Shown here piece by piece: positions 8,181 through 18,175 of a stretch of 64,000 nt of DNA; position 1 is the first letter of the stretch, and every line of letters starts with the position of its first letter. The translations under genes were made by a program, and so were the position numbers. The stretch is from Motacilla alba alba (Eukaryota; Chordata; Aves; Passeriformes; Motacillidae), in assembly GCF_015832195.1 (NCBI RefSeq), contig NC_052031.1, forward strand, positions 8,495,850-8,559,849, in the 5' to 3' direction. Below the pieces are notes generated by a model, which was not told where the DNA came from, did not search any database, and saw nothing but the letters and a program-made list of their open reading frames with translations.

Positions 8181-10403
8181 ATGGCTTTACTGTCATTGGT
8201 ATTCGTGCTCGTGCAAAGCCTGATCCAGTACCCCCAGCCGGCTGGGGATGGGCTGGATGAGGCCACGCACCGGCGAATGCAGGAGCGTCAGGAGCTGCTG
8301 GACCGTGAGATGGCTCGGCTGCTGCAGGAGCTGGAGCAGCAGGATGAGGGCTGGGGAGCCGTTCTTTTTGGCGTCCTGCAGCAGTGGCCATTCTGGGTCC
8401 TTGCTGGAGTCCTGCTCCTCTTGGGCCTGTGGTTTGGCTGCAGGAGAAGGAGCAGTGAGGCCAGCAGCAGCAGCAAGGACCTGAACTCCTGCAAGACCCT
8501 GGGAGATGAGGGAGGAAAAGACCAAGAAGAAGACAGCGTTGGTTCAGAGGAAGGTGGAGAAAACACTGGTGTGACTGTGGAGGAAGACGACAGCGGCAGC
8601 GGAAAGGACAGCGAAGGCAGTCCTGTGGCTGCAAAGGGTGAAGACGATGTGCCAGGAGATAATACTGGTGAAGGAACTGCAGAAGAACCTGGCAACGTTG
8701 CTGAAAATGAAGAAGACCTCGATGAAGAAAATGATGGGGAAAACAAGGATGTACAGGTGGAGCAAGACAAGGACACTGGAAAGGAAGAAGGAGGAGATGG
8801 AAATGAAGAAAAGACCAATGGTGTGAATATGAAGGTGGGCAGCAACGAGGATGTGAATGAAGGGGAAGACAACGCAGATGGACAGGAAGAGTACATGGAT
8901 GTGAAGGTGCAGGAAAGCAGTGATGCCAGTGAACAGAGGAGCAGGGATTGCACTGGGCAGGAAGACAGCAGTGAACGTGGGAATGAAGCAGCCCATAGTG
9001 GTTTTGCTGCCACTGAGGAAGAAAAGAAGGAAGTTCTAGAAGAAGATGGCAATGATAGAAAGCAGGATGAAGAACAGGGTGATGTGGATGTGGAGGCAGA
9101 CAAGAAGGAGGATGGAAAAGAAGGTGAACAAGGTAATGTGGCTGCCAGTGAAAAGGAAGACAAGGATGGTGGCAAGGAAGAAAGCGGCAGCGGTGGAATC
9201 GAAGACAGAGAGGACACCCGAGATGTTGGGAATGAGCAAGGCAACCTTTTAGTGGACCACATAAAGTGGCCTGTGGAGGACCTGGAGAGAGGTTGCTCAG
9301 TGACAGCTGAGCTGATGAAGAGCTTCAGCCGTGTCTTTGTGGACAGCACGAGCAATAGCTTCTACCCCGTGCCTCAGGAAGCCATTGGGGTGGGCAGTGC
9401 CTTTGAAGGCTGGAGTCCCCGTGACTGGGATGGCGTGTACCGTGTGCTGGTCCCACTAGATCCCCCACCAGGGCACGCCTTCGAGCTGGAGCTGAACAGT
9501 GAAGGGCAGATGGCAGCAAGGACCTTCAGCGTCCGTGTGGAGCTGGTGTGCACGTGCAGGATGGAGGAGCTGGACGAGAAGCTCTTGTGCTTCCTGCACT
9601 ACTCGCGGAAGGAGCTGCGGCGGAAGCAGCAGCGCAGCCTCCTAGAGACACTCTGCACCGGCTCCTACCTGGACGTGGAAAAAACCTCCCGCTGGTTCCA
9701 CCACCTGGTGAGATGCTCGTGGCTGCACGTGCCTCAGTCATACTCGTGGCACTTGGTGTTTCAGCCCAGCAGCCGGTCCTGCCGATTCCAGCTGAGCAAA
9801 GGCAAGGAGAGCCTGACGGTGGAGATGCTCTTTGGGGTGCGCCAAGAGGACTCGGACATCTTTGTGGTCAGCCAGCCCACGGAGGCCCAGAAAGGTGGCT
9901 CCCTCAGCTTTGTGAGCAGCCAGCCCGCCCAGGCCAACTTCATTGCAAGCACAGAGTGGCCCGAGACGTACGCTGTGGCAGAGGCGAAATTCTTCCAGCA
10001 CATCGCCAGGCAGCTGCCGTGTGAGAGCTTGCACCTGAAATGTCTGCAGCTCTTCACCTGCATCCTGAGGGGCACAGGTTTTTCCAGCTCTACCTGGAAG
10101 ACTGTGGTCATGCACGTGCTGACCACAGTACCTCTGTCCCGCTGGTGCAGGAGGGAATTTGCACGGCGGCTGTGGGACATCATGGCGTACCTGCGCCGCT
10201 GCCTGCAGCTGAAACGCCTGGACCACTTTGTGCTAGGCAATGAGAGGCTTCCTGCAGAGATCAGCTTGCCGCCGGCAATGCTAAGGGTTGAGCCGCTCAA
10301 CCTCTTTGAGCGCCTGGCCCGAGATCCGGCCGCCCATGAAGAGGCGATGCAAGCTTATGGTCAGCTGCGATTTCGCCTCTGGGTGCTGCTCTCTAACCAG
10401 TGA
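8181..10403 (+). CDS. ITPRIPL1-like: ITPRIPL1-like Mab-21 family membrane protein, copy B
   Basis: 740 residues with the same architecture as copy A, from which it differs at three residues by my reading: D388, S391 and V451. It shares V65, N102, T199, S544 and R702 with A. At 388, 391 and 451 it matches C and D, so it is a mosaic between the two pairs. An in-frame ATG lies upstream at 7701, but the added 160 codons run through an inferred GT-AG intron (7882-8177), so the start at 8181 is preferred. There is no frameshift or premature stop. Its 5' region has a perfect GC box that unit A lacks. The product is probably a single-pass membrane protein with its Mab-21 domain in the cytosol, as in the family; function is not known for this copy. 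Confidence 0.87.
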   Translation: MALLSLVFVLVQSLIQYPQPAGDGLDEATHRRMQERQELLDREMARLLQELEQQDEGWGAVLFGVLQQWPFWVLAGVLLLLGLWFGCRRRSSEASSSSKDLNSCKTLGDEGGKDQEEDSVGSEEGGENTGVTVEEDDSGSGKDSEGSPVAAKGEDDVPGDNTGEGTAEEPGNVAENEEDLDEENDGENKDVQVEQDKDTGKEEGGDGNEEKTNGVNMKVGSNEDVNEGEDNADGQEEYMDVKVQESSDASEQRSRDCTGQEDSSERGNEAAHSGFAATEEEKKEVLEEDGNDRKQDEEQGDVDVEADKKEDGKEGEQGNVAASEKEDKDGGKEESGSGGIEDREDTRDVGNEQGNLLVDHIKWPVEDLERGCSVTAELMKSFSRVFVDSTSNSFYPVPQEAIGVGSAFEGWSPRDWDGVYRVLVPLDPPPGHAFELELNSEGQMAARTFSVRVELVCTCRMEELDEKLLCFLHYSRKELRRKQQRSLLETLCTGSYLDVEKTSRWFHHLVRCSWLHVPQSYSWHLVFQPSSRSCRFQLSKGKESLTVEMLFGVRQEDSDIFVVSQPTEAQKGGSLSFVSSQPAQANFIASTEWPETYAVAEAKFFQHIARQLPCESLHLKCLQLFTCILRGTGFSSSTWKTVVMHVLTTVPLSRWCRREFARRLWDIMAYLRRCLQLKRLDHFVLGNERLPAEISLPPAMLRVEPLNLFERLARDPAAHEEAMQAYGQLRFRLWVLLSNQ

Positions 10404-10730
10404 GAGGAGTTCCCTGCACAGATCTGTGCTGGTGGGGTCACACCTGATGGCAGCCACGTGAACTCTGCACTGCTGTTCCCTTTGTCACTGGCAATCCTGA
10501 AGCTGCTTTCCTGCTCCTGTGGAAGGAAGATGCTGCAGCACACGGATTCCTTGGGCACACACATCTCAGAGCAGCCGTGCCCTTCACCTTCCAGTTACAG
10601 CGGTGCTGCTGACCAAGTCTCTGAGGCAGAAACTTGCTCCACCTGCACATCCTCACGGAAGACAGTGAAGCTGGGAGAGGTTGCTTGGAACACCTTGAAG
10701 ACAGCAGCCTAGCCTCTTAGGGGCCTATTG

Positions 10731-10954
10731 TAGTTAGTTAATTATAGCAGAAGCTTTAGTTGTAGTTGGAGTTGTAGCTGCAGCTTTAGTTGTAGTTGTA
10801 GCTGTAGTTGTAGCTGCAGTTATAGCTTTAGTTGTAATTGTAGCTTTAATTAGACTTGTTTATTAGCATTAACTAGACTGGAATTAGACTTGTTTATTAG
10901 CATTAACTAGACTTGAATGAGGCTTGTTTAATGAGGCTTGTTTATTAGTATTCC
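10731..10954 (+). repeat. 3'UTR minisatellite, copy B
   Basis: The same two tracts as copy A. Full 34-bp units lie at 10848-10881 and 10882-10915. The AATGAGGCTTGTTT piece is duplicated (10916-10929 and again from 10930), a 14-bp tandem gain unique to this unit. Confidence 0.85.
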
Positions 10955-11077
10955 TTCAAGAGGCCCTTTAGTGTTGTCAATTTTGCAAAGTTACCCTTAG
11001 TTTAGAGAACTGCCCTGCCCTCCTGTAGTCAATTGTCTGCTTTTAAATAATATTTGAATATCTATGTTTGAAAAAAT

Positions 11078-11083
11078 AATAAA
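11078..11083 (+). terminator. Polyadenylation signal, copy B
   Basis: AATAAA in the same context as copy A, with the same downstream GTGTGTCATTCTTTG. Confidence 0.75.
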
Positions 11084-11297
11084 ATGAGATCAGTTTCTCA
11101 AATGGCCTGAAGTGTGTCATTCTTTGTATTTAATCCTCTGTATCTTAGAGAATGTCCTTCCTCTATCCCTATCTGAAGTAAAGACTTTTGGCAAACAGAG
11201 AAGTTGGCTATATTAAGTATTCTGTCTCTCAAGCATTCCCATAGAAATGCTTGAAGCCCAGGGCCATGAGGAGCTTCCTGACCGGGCTGGGGACGGC

Positions 11298-11306
11298 GGG
11301 CGGGGC
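11298..11306 (+). promoter_or_regulatory. GC box upstream of copy C
   Basis: GGGCGGGGC, same position relative to the unit junction and splice donor as in copy B. Confidence 0.5.
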
Positions 11307-11427
11307 TTGCCTGTGATGCGCTCTGGGTTCTGTGACAGCACAGGTGTGTCACAAGGCCGTGTCACAATGGGGGCAGCTACGAAAGGCCACAGCGGGTGCC
11401 ACTGCCCCAGTAGAGCCTGGGCAAGCG

Positions 11428-11723
11428 GTGAGTGCACAGCAGTGAGGAGATGGGGCTGGAGGAGGGCAGGGGCTGGAGGAGGGCAGGGGCAGAAGCTCCG
11501 GTACCGGGCCCTGTGTTCTGCCCCCACACCCAGGGCCCGGCCCCCGGGAGGGAGCGCCTTGCTGAGGGCGCGGCGCTTGCTGGGGCAGCGGTGCAGGCCT
11601 CGCCGCCTGCCAGCTGCCGGGGGCCTTCTCCTCCCTGCCGCCACATCCCTCCGGCTCCTGCCCCACACTGACTCTGTCTGTTCCGGCCCCACTGAACTCT
11701 GCATTCTGTGTGTCCTCCTGCAG
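11428..11723 (+). other. Inferred 5'UTR intron of copy C (296 bp)
   Basis: The GTGAGT donor at 11428 and TGCAG acceptor ending 11723 are conserved. Intron length equals that of B and D. It is open in the coding frame if retained. Confidence 0.7.
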
Positions 11724-11726
11724 ACC

Positions 11727-13949
11727 ATGGCTTTACTGTCATTGGTATTCGTGCTCGTGCAAAGCCTGATCCAGTACCCCCAGCCGGCTGGGGATGGGCT
11801 GGATGAGGCCACGCACCGGCGAATGCAGGAGCGTCAGGAGCTGCTGGACCGTGAGATGGCTCGGCTGCTGCAGGAGCTGGAGCAGCAGGATGAGGGCTGG
11901 GGAGCCGTTCTTTTTGGCGCCCTGCAGCAGTGGCCATTCTGGGTCCTTGCTGGAGTCCTGCTCCTCTTGGGCCTGTGGTTTGGCTGCAGGAGAAGGAGCA
12001 GTGAGGCCAGCAGCAGCAGCAAGGACCTGAGCTCCTGCAAGACCCTGGGAGATGAGGGAGGAAAAGACCAAGAAGAAGACAGCGTTGGTTCAGAGGAAGG
12101 TGGAGAAAACACTGGTGTGACTGTGGAGGAAGACGACAGCGGCAGCGGAAAGGACAGCGAAGGCAGTCCTGTGGCTGCAAAGGGTGAAGACGATGTGCCA
12201 GGAGATAATACTGGTGAAGGAACTGCAGAAGAACCTGGCAACGTTGCTGAAAATGAAGAAGACCTCGATGAAGAAAATGATGGGGAAAACAAGGATGTAC
12301 AGGTGGAGCAAGACAAGGACGCTGGAAAGGAAGAAGGAGGAGATGGAAATGAAGAAAAGACCAATGGTGTGAATATGAAGGTGGGCAGCAACGAGGATGT
12401 GAATGAAGGGGAAGACAACGCAGATGGACAGGAAGAGTACATGGATGTGAAGGTGCAGGAAAGCAGTGATGCCAGTGAACAGAGGAGCAGGGATTGCACT
12501 GGGCAGGAAGACAGCAGTGAACGTGGGAATGAAGCAGCCCATAGTGGTTTTGCTGCCACTGAGGAAGAAAAGAAGGAAGTTCTAGAAGAAGATGGCAATG
12601 ATAGAAAGCAGGATGAAGAACAGGGTGATGTGGATGTGGAGGCAGACAAGAAGGAGGATGGAAAAGAAGGTGAACAAGGTAATGTGGCTGCCAGTGAAAA
12701 GGAAGACAAGGATGGTGGCAAGGAAGAAAGCGGCAGCGGTGGAATCGAAGACAGAGAGGACACCCGAGATGTTGGGAATGAGCAAGGCAACCTTTTAGTG
12801 GACCACATAAAGTGGCCTGTGGAGGACCTGGAGAGAGGTTGCTCAGTGACAGCTGAGCTGATGAAGAGCTTCAGCCGTGTCTTTGTGGACAGCACGAGCA
12901 ATAGCTTCTACCCAGTGCCTCAAGAAGCCATTGGGGTGGGCAGTGCCTTTGAAGGCTGGAGTCCCCGTGACTGGGATGGCGTGTACCGTGTGCTGGTCCC
13001 ACTGGATCCCCCACCAGGGCACGCCTTCGAGCTGGAGCTGAACAGTGAAGGGCAGATGGCAGCAAGGACCTTCAGCGTCCGTGTGGAGCTGGTGTGCACG
13101 TGCAGGATGGAGGAGCTGGACGAGAAGCTCTTGTGCTTCCTGCACTTCTCGCGGAAGGAGCTGCGGCGGAAGCAGCAGCGCAGCCTCCTAGAGACACTCT
13201 GCACCGGCTCCTACCTGGACGTGGAAAAAACCTCCCGCTGGTTCCACCACCTGGTGAGATGCTCGTGGCTGCACGTGCCTCAGTCATACTCGTGGCACTT
13301 GGTGTTTCAGCCCAGCAGCCGGTCCTGCCGATTCCAGCTGAGCAAAGGCAAGGAGAAGCTGACGGTGGAGATGCTCTTTGGGGTGCGCCAAGAGGACTCG
13401 GACATCTTTGTGGTCAGCCAGCCCACGGAGGCCCAGAAAGGTGGCTCCCTCAGCTTTGTGAGCAGCCAGCCCGCCCAGGCCAACTTCATTGCAAGCACAG
13501 AGTGGCCCGAGACGTACACTGTGGCAGAGGCGAAATTCTTCCAGCACATCGCCAGGCAGCTGCCGTGTGAGAGCTTGCACCTGAAATGTCTGCAGCTCTT
13601 CACCTGCATCCTGAGGGGCACAGGTTTTTCCAGCTCTACCTGGAAGACTGTGGTCATGCACGTGCTGACCACAGTACCTCTGTCCCGCTGGTGCAGGAGG
13701 GAATTTGCACGGCGGCTGTGGGACATCATGGCGTACCTGCGCCGCTGCCTGCAGCTGAAACGCCTGGACCACTTTGTGCTAGGCAATGAGAGGCTTCCTG
13801 CAGAGATCAGCTTGCCGCCGGCAATGCTAGGGGTTGAGCCGCTCAACCTCTTTGAGCGCCTGGCCCGAGATCCGGCCGCCCATGAAGAGGCGATGCAAGC
13901 TTATGGTCAGCTGCGATTTCGCCTCTGGGTGCTGCTCTCTAACCAGTGA
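11727..13949 (+). CDS. ITPRIPL1-like: ITPRIPL1-like Mab-21 family membrane protein, copy C
   Basis: 740 residues, intact. It differs from copy B at seven residues: A65, S102, A199, F474, K544, T598 and G702. The states A65, S102, A199 and G702 are shared with copy D, so C and D are sister copies over the coding region. F474 lies in the LCFLH-F-SRKELRR segment and K544 in the strand leading to LTVEMLFG; both are in the Mab-21 part. The N-terminal hydrophobic segment, membrane helix and acidic linker are unchanged apart from residues 65, 102 and 199. The upstream in-frame extension from 11247 is again interpreted as intron read-through. The 3'UTR of this unit has the most copies of the 34-bp minisatellite (three full units). 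Confidence 0.87.
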   Translation: MALLSLVFVLVQSLIQYPQPAGDGLDEATHRRMQERQELLDREMARLLQELEQQDEGWGAVLFGALQQWPFWVLAGVLLLLGLWFGCRRRSSEASSSSKDLSSCKTLGDEGGKDQEEDSVGSEEGGENTGVTVEEDDSGSGKDSEGSPVAAKGEDDVPGDNTGEGTAEEPGNVAENEEDLDEENDGENKDVQVEQDKDAGKEEGGDGNEEKTNGVNMKVGSNEDVNEGEDNADGQEEYMDVKVQESSDASEQRSRDCTGQEDSSERGNEAAHSGFAATEEEKKEVLEEDGNDRKQDEEQGDVDVEADKKEDGKEGEQGNVAASEKEDKDGGKEESGSGGIEDREDTRDVGNEQGNLLVDHIKWPVEDLERGCSVTAELMKSFSRVFVDSTSNSFYPVPQEAIGVGSAFEGWSPRDWDGVYRVLVPLDPPPGHAFELELNSEGQMAARTFSVRVELVCTCRMEELDEKLLCFLHFSRKELRRKQQRSLLETLCTGSYLDVEKTSRWFHHLVRCSWLHVPQSYSWHLVFQPSSRSCRFQLSKGKEKLTVEMLFGVRQEDSDIFVVSQPTEAQKGGSLSFVSSQPAQANFIASTEWPETYTVAEAKFFQHIARQLPCESLHLKCLQLFTCILRGTGFSSSTWKTVVMHVLTTVPLSRWCRREFARRLWDIMAYLRRCLQLKRLDHFVLGNERLPAEISLPPAMLGVEPLNLFERLARDPAAHEEAMQAYGQLRFRLWVLLSNQ

Positions 13950-14274
13950 GAGGAGTTCCCTGCACAGATCTGTGCTGGTGGGGTCACACCTGATGGCAGC
14001 CACGTGAACTCTGCACTGCTGTTCCCTTTGTCACTGGCAATCCTGAAGCTGCTTTCCTGCTCCTGTGGAAGGAAGATGCTGCAGCACACGGATTCCTTGG
14101 GCACACACATCTCAGAGCGGCCGTGCCCTTCACCTTCCAGTTACAGCGGTGCTGCTGACCAAGTCTCTGAGGCAGAAACTTGCTCCACCTGCACATCCTC
14201 ACAGAAGACAGTGAAGCTGGGAGAGGTTGCTTGGAACACCTTGAAGACAGCAGCCTAGCCTCTTAGGGGCCTAA

Positions 14275-14516
14275 TGTAGTTAGTTATAGCAGAAGCTTTA
14301 GTTGTAGTTGGAGTTGTAGCTGCAGCTTTACTTGTAGTTGTAGCTGTAGTTGTAGCTGCAGTTATAGCTTTAGTTGTAATTGTAGCTTTAATTAGACTTG
14401 TTTATTAGCATTAACTAGACTTGAATTAGACTTGTTTATTAGCATTAACTAGACTTGAATTAGACTTGTTTATTAGCATTAACTAGTCTTGAATGAGGCT
14501 TGTTTATTAGTATTCC
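14275..14516 (+). repeat. 3'UTR minisatellite, copy C
   Basis: The 6-bp tract has lost four bases near its start (TAGTTAGTTATAGC). Three full 34-bp units follow at 14390-14423, 14424-14457 and 14458-14491, one more than in the other units. The third carries ACTAGTCTTG. Confidence 0.85.
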
Positions 14517-14639
14517 TTCAAGAGGCCCTTTAGTGTTGTCAATTTTGCAAAGTTACCCTTAGTTTAGAGAACTGCCCTGCCCTCCTGTAGTCAATTGTCT
14601 GCTTTTAAATAATATTTGAATATCTATGTTTGAAAAAAT

Positions 14640-14645
14640 AATAAA
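14640..14645 (+). terminator. Polyadenylation signal, copy C
   Basis: AATAAA in the same conserved context at the end of the 3'UTR. Confidence 0.75.
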
Positions 14646-14859
14646 ATGAGATCAGTTTCTCAAATGGCCTGAAGTGTGTCATTCTTTGTATTTAATCCTC
14701 TGTATCTTAGAGAATGTCCTTCCTCTATCCCTATCTGAAGTAAAGACTTTTGGCAAACAGAGAAGTTGGCTATATTAAGTATTCTGTCTCTCAAGCATTC
14801 CCATAGAAATGCTTGAAGCCCAGGGCCATGAGGAGCTTCCTGACCGGGCTGGGGACGGC

Positions 14860-14868
14860 GGGCGGGGC
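14860..14868 (+). promoter_or_regulatory. GC box upstream of copy D
   Basis: GGGCGGGGC, same relative position as in B and C. The equivalent bases of copy A (4221-4230) read CGGCCGGGGC, which breaks the motif. Confidence 0.5.
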
Positions 14869-14989
14869 TGGCCTGTGATGTGCTCTGGGTTCTGTGACAG
14901 CACAGGTGTGTCACAAGGCCGTGTCACAATGGGGGCAGCTACGAAAGGCCACAGCGGGTGCCACTGCCCCAGTAGAGCCTGGGCAAGCG

Positions 14990-15285
14990 GTGAGTGCACA
15001 GCAGTGAGGAGATGGGGCTGGAGGAGGGCAGGGGCTGGAGGAGGGCAGGGGCAGAAGCTCCGGTACCGGGCCCTGTGTTCTGCCCCCACACCCAGGGCCC
15101 GGCCCCCGGGAGGGAGCGCCTTGCTGAGGGCGCGGCGCTTGCTGGGGCAGCGGTGCAGGCCTCGCCGCCTGCCAGCTGCCGAGGGCCTTCTCCTCCCTGC
15201 CGCCACATCCCTCCGGCTCCTGCCCCCCACTGACTCTCTCTGTTCCGGCCCCACTGAACTCTGCATTCTGTGTGTCCTCCTGCAG
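14990..15285 (+). other. Inferred 5'UTR intron of copy D (296 bp)
   Basis: The GTGAGT donor at 14990 and TGCAG acceptor ending 15285 are conserved. Minor substitutions relative to C (for example GCCGAGGGCC for GCCGGGGGCC) leave the splice signals intact. Confidence 0.7.
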
Positions 15286-15288
15286 ACC

Positions 15289-17511
15289 ATGGCTTTACTG
15301 TCATTGGTATTCGTGCTCGTGCAAAGCCTGATCCAGTACCCCCAGCCGGCTGGGGATGGGCTGGATGAGGCCACGCACCGGCGAATGCAGGAGCGTCAGG
15401 AGCTGCTGGACCGTGAGATGGCTCGGCTGCTGCAGGAGCTGGAGCAGCAGGATGAGGGCTGGGGAGCCGTGCTTTTTGGTGCCCTGCAGCAGTGGCCATT
15501 CTGGGTCCTTGCTGGAGTCCTGCTCCTCTTGGGCCTGTGGTTTGGCTGCAGGAGAAGGAGCAGTGAGGCCAGCAGCAGCAGCAAGGACCTGAGCTCCTGC
15601 AAGACCCTGGGAGATGAGGGAGGAAAAGACCAAGAAGAAGACAGCGTTGGTTCAGAGGAAGGTGGAGAAAACACTGGTGTGACTGTGGAGGAAGACGACA
15701 GCGGCAGCGGAAAGGACAGCGAAGGCAGTCCTGTGGCTGCAAAGGGTGAAGACGATGTGCCAGGAGATAATACTGGTGAAGGAACTGCAGAAGAACCTGG
15801 CAACGTTGCTGAAAATGAAGAAGACCTCGATGAAGAAAATGATGGGGAAAACAAGGATGTACAGGTGGAGCAAGACAAGGACGCTGGAAAGGAAGAAGGA
15901 GGAGATGGAAATGAAGAAAAGACCAATGGTGTGAATATGAAGGTGGGCAGCAACGAGGATGTGAATGAAGGGGAAGACAACGCAGATGGACAGGAAGAGT
16001 ACATGGATGTGAAGGTGCAGGAAAGCAGTGATGCCAGTGAACAGAGGAGCAGGGATTGCACTGGGCAGGAAGACAGCAGTGAACGTGGGAATGAAGCAGC
16101 CCATAGTGGTTTTGCTGCCACTGAGGAAGAAAAGAAGGAAGTTCTAGAAGAAGATGGCAATGATAGAAAGCAGGATGAAGAACAGGGTGATGTGGATGTG
16201 GAGGCAGACAAGAAGGAGGATGGAAAAGAAGGTGAACAAGGTAATGTGGCTGCCAGTGAAAAGGAAGACAAGGATGGTGGCAAGGAAGAAAGCGGCAGCG
16301 GTGGAATCGAAGACAGAGAGGACACCCGAGATGTTGGGAATGAGCAAGGCAACCTTTTAGTGGACCACATAAAGTGGCCTGTGGAGGACCTGGAGAGAGG
16401 TTGCTCAGTGACAGCTGAGCTGATGAAGAGCTTCAGCCGTGTCTTTGTGGACAGCACGAGCAATAGCTTCTACCCAGTGCCTCAAGAAGCCATTGGGGTG
16501 GGCAGTGCCTTTGAAGGCTGGAGTCCCCGTGACTGGGATGGCGTGTACCGTGTGCTGGTCCCACTGGATCCCCCACCAGGGCACGCCTTCGAGCTGGAGC
16601 TGAACAGTGAAGGGCAGATGGCAGCAAGGACCTTCAGCGTCCGTGTGGAGCTGGTGTGCACGTGCAGGATGGAGGAGCTGGACGAGAAGCTCTTGTGCTT
16701 CCTGCACTACTCGCGGAAGGAGCTGCGGCGGAAGCAGCAGCGCAGCCTCCTAGAGACACTCTGCACCGGCTCCTACCTGGACGTGGAAAAAACCTCCCGC
16801 TGGTTCCACCACCTGGTGAGATGCTCGTGGCTGCACGTGCCTCAGTCATACTCGTGGCACTTGGTGTTTCAGCCCAGCAGCCGGTCCTGCCGATTCCAGC
16901 TGAGCAAAGGCAAGGAGAGGCTGACGGTGGAGATGCTCTTTGGGGTGCGCCAAGAGGACTCGGACATCTTTGTGGTCAGCCAGCCCACGGAGGCCCAGAA
17001 AGGTGGCTCCCTCAGCTTTGTGAGCAGCCAGCCCGCCCAGGCCAACTTCATTGCAAGCACAGCGTGGCCCGAGACGTACGCTGCGGCAGAGGCAAAATTC
17101 TTCCAGCACATCGCCAGGCAGCTGCCGTGTGAGAGCTTGCACCTGAAATGTCTGCAGCTCTTCACCTGCATCCTGAGGGGCACAGGTTTTTCCAGCTCTA
17201 CCTGGAAGACTGTGGTCATGCACGTGCTGACCACAGTACCTCTGTCCCGCTGGTGCAGGAGGGAATTTGCACGGCGGCTGTGGGACATCATGGCGTACCT
17301 GCGCCGCTGCCTGCAGCTGAAACGCCTGGACCACTTTGTGCTAGGCAATGAGAGGCTTCCTGCAGAGATCAGCTTGCCGCCGGCAATGCTAGGGGTTGAG
17401 CCGCTCAACCTCTTTGAGCGCCTGGCCCGAGATCCGGCCGCCCATGAAGAGGCGATGCAAGCTTATGGTCAGCTGCGATTTCGCCTCTGGGTGCTGCTCT
17501 CTAACCAGTGA
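15289..17511 (+). CDS. ITPRIPL1-like: ITPRIPL1-like Mab-21 family membrane protein, copy D
   Basis: 740 residues, intact, last copy of the array. It differs from C at five residues: Y474, R544, A592, A598 and A599. Around residues 591-600 it reads TAWPETYAAA, where A and B have TEWPETYAVA, so an acidic residue is lost next to the conserved Trp-Pro. It shares A65, S102, A199 and G702 with C. The upstream in-frame ATG at 14809 again spans the duplication junction and the inferred intron. Downstream, D runs into unique sequence after 18366, so its 3' end represents the original right flank of the locus. Expression and function of this copy cannot be read from sequence alone. Confidence 0.87.
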   Translation: MALLSLVFVLVQSLIQYPQPAGDGLDEATHRRMQERQELLDREMARLLQELEQQDEGWGAVLFGALQQWPFWVLAGVLLLLGLWFGCRRRSSEASSSSKDLSSCKTLGDEGGKDQEEDSVGSEEGGENTGVTVEEDDSGSGKDSEGSPVAAKGEDDVPGDNTGEGTAEEPGNVAENEEDLDEENDGENKDVQVEQDKDAGKEEGGDGNEEKTNGVNMKVGSNEDVNEGEDNADGQEEYMDVKVQESSDASEQRSRDCTGQEDSSERGNEAAHSGFAATEEEKKEVLEEDGNDRKQDEEQGDVDVEADKKEDGKEGEQGNVAASEKEDKDGGKEESGSGGIEDREDTRDVGNEQGNLLVDHIKWPVEDLERGCSVTAELMKSFSRVFVDSTSNSFYPVPQEAIGVGSAFEGWSPRDWDGVYRVLVPLDPPPGHAFELELNSEGQMAARTFSVRVELVCTCRMEELDEKLLCFLHYSRKELRRKQQRSLLETLCTGSYLDVEKTSRWFHHLVRCSWLHVPQSYSWHLVFQPSSRSCRFQLSKGKERLTVEMLFGVRQEDSDIFVVSQPTEAQKGGSLSFVSSQPAQANFIASTAWPETYAAAEAKFFQHIARQLPCESLHLKCLQLFTCILRGTGFSSSTWKTVVMHVLTTVPLSRWCRREFARRLWDIMAYLRRCLQLKRLDHFVLGNERLPAEISLPPAMLGVEPLNLFERLARDPAAHEEAMQAYGQLRFRLWVLLSNQ

Positions 17512-17837
17512 GAGGAGTTCCCTGCACAGATCTGTGCTGGTGGGGTCACACCTGATGGCAGCCACGTGAACTCTGCACTGCTGTTCCCTTTGTCACTGGC
17601 AATCCTGAAGCTGCTTTCCTGCTCCTGTGGAAGGAAGATGCTGCAGCACACAGATTCCTTGGGCACACACATCTCAGAGCGGCCGTGCCCTTCACCTTCC
17701 AGTTACAGCGGTGCTGCTGACCAAGTCTCTGAGGCAGAAACTTGCTCCACCTGCACATCCTCACGGAAGACAGTGAAGCTGGGAGAGGTTGCTTGGAACA
17801 CCTTGAAGACAGCAGCCTAGCCTCTTAGGGGCCTATT

Positions 17838-18048
17838 GTAGTTAGTTAATTATAGCAGAAGCTTTAGTTGTAGTTGGAGTTGTAGCTGCAGCTTTAGTTG
17901 TAGTTGTAGCTGTAGTTGTAGCTGCAGTTATAGCTTTAGTTGTAATTGTAGCTTTAATTAGACTTGTTTATTAGCATTAACTAGTCTTGAATTAGACTTG
18001 TTTTTTAGCATTAGCTAGACTTGAATGAGGCTTGTTTATTAGCATTCC
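17838..18048 (+). repeat. 3'UTR minisatellite, copy D
   Basis: The 6-bp tract is followed by two full 34-bp units at 17956-17989 and 17990-18023 and a shortened unit. The first unit carries ACTAGTCTTG, the variant seen in the third unit of copy C. Confidence 0.85.
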
Positions 18049-18169
18049 TTCAAGAGGCCCTTTAGTGTTGTCAATTTTGCAATTACCCTTAGTTTAGAGA
18101 ACTGCCCTGCCCTCCTGTAGTCAATTGCCTGCTTTTAAATAATATTTGAATATCTATGTTTGAAAAAAT

Positions 18170-18175
18170 AATAAA
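18170..18175 (+). terminator. Polyadenylation signal, copy D
   Basis: AATAAA in the same conserved context. About 190 bp later the repeated unit ends. Confidence 0.75.
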
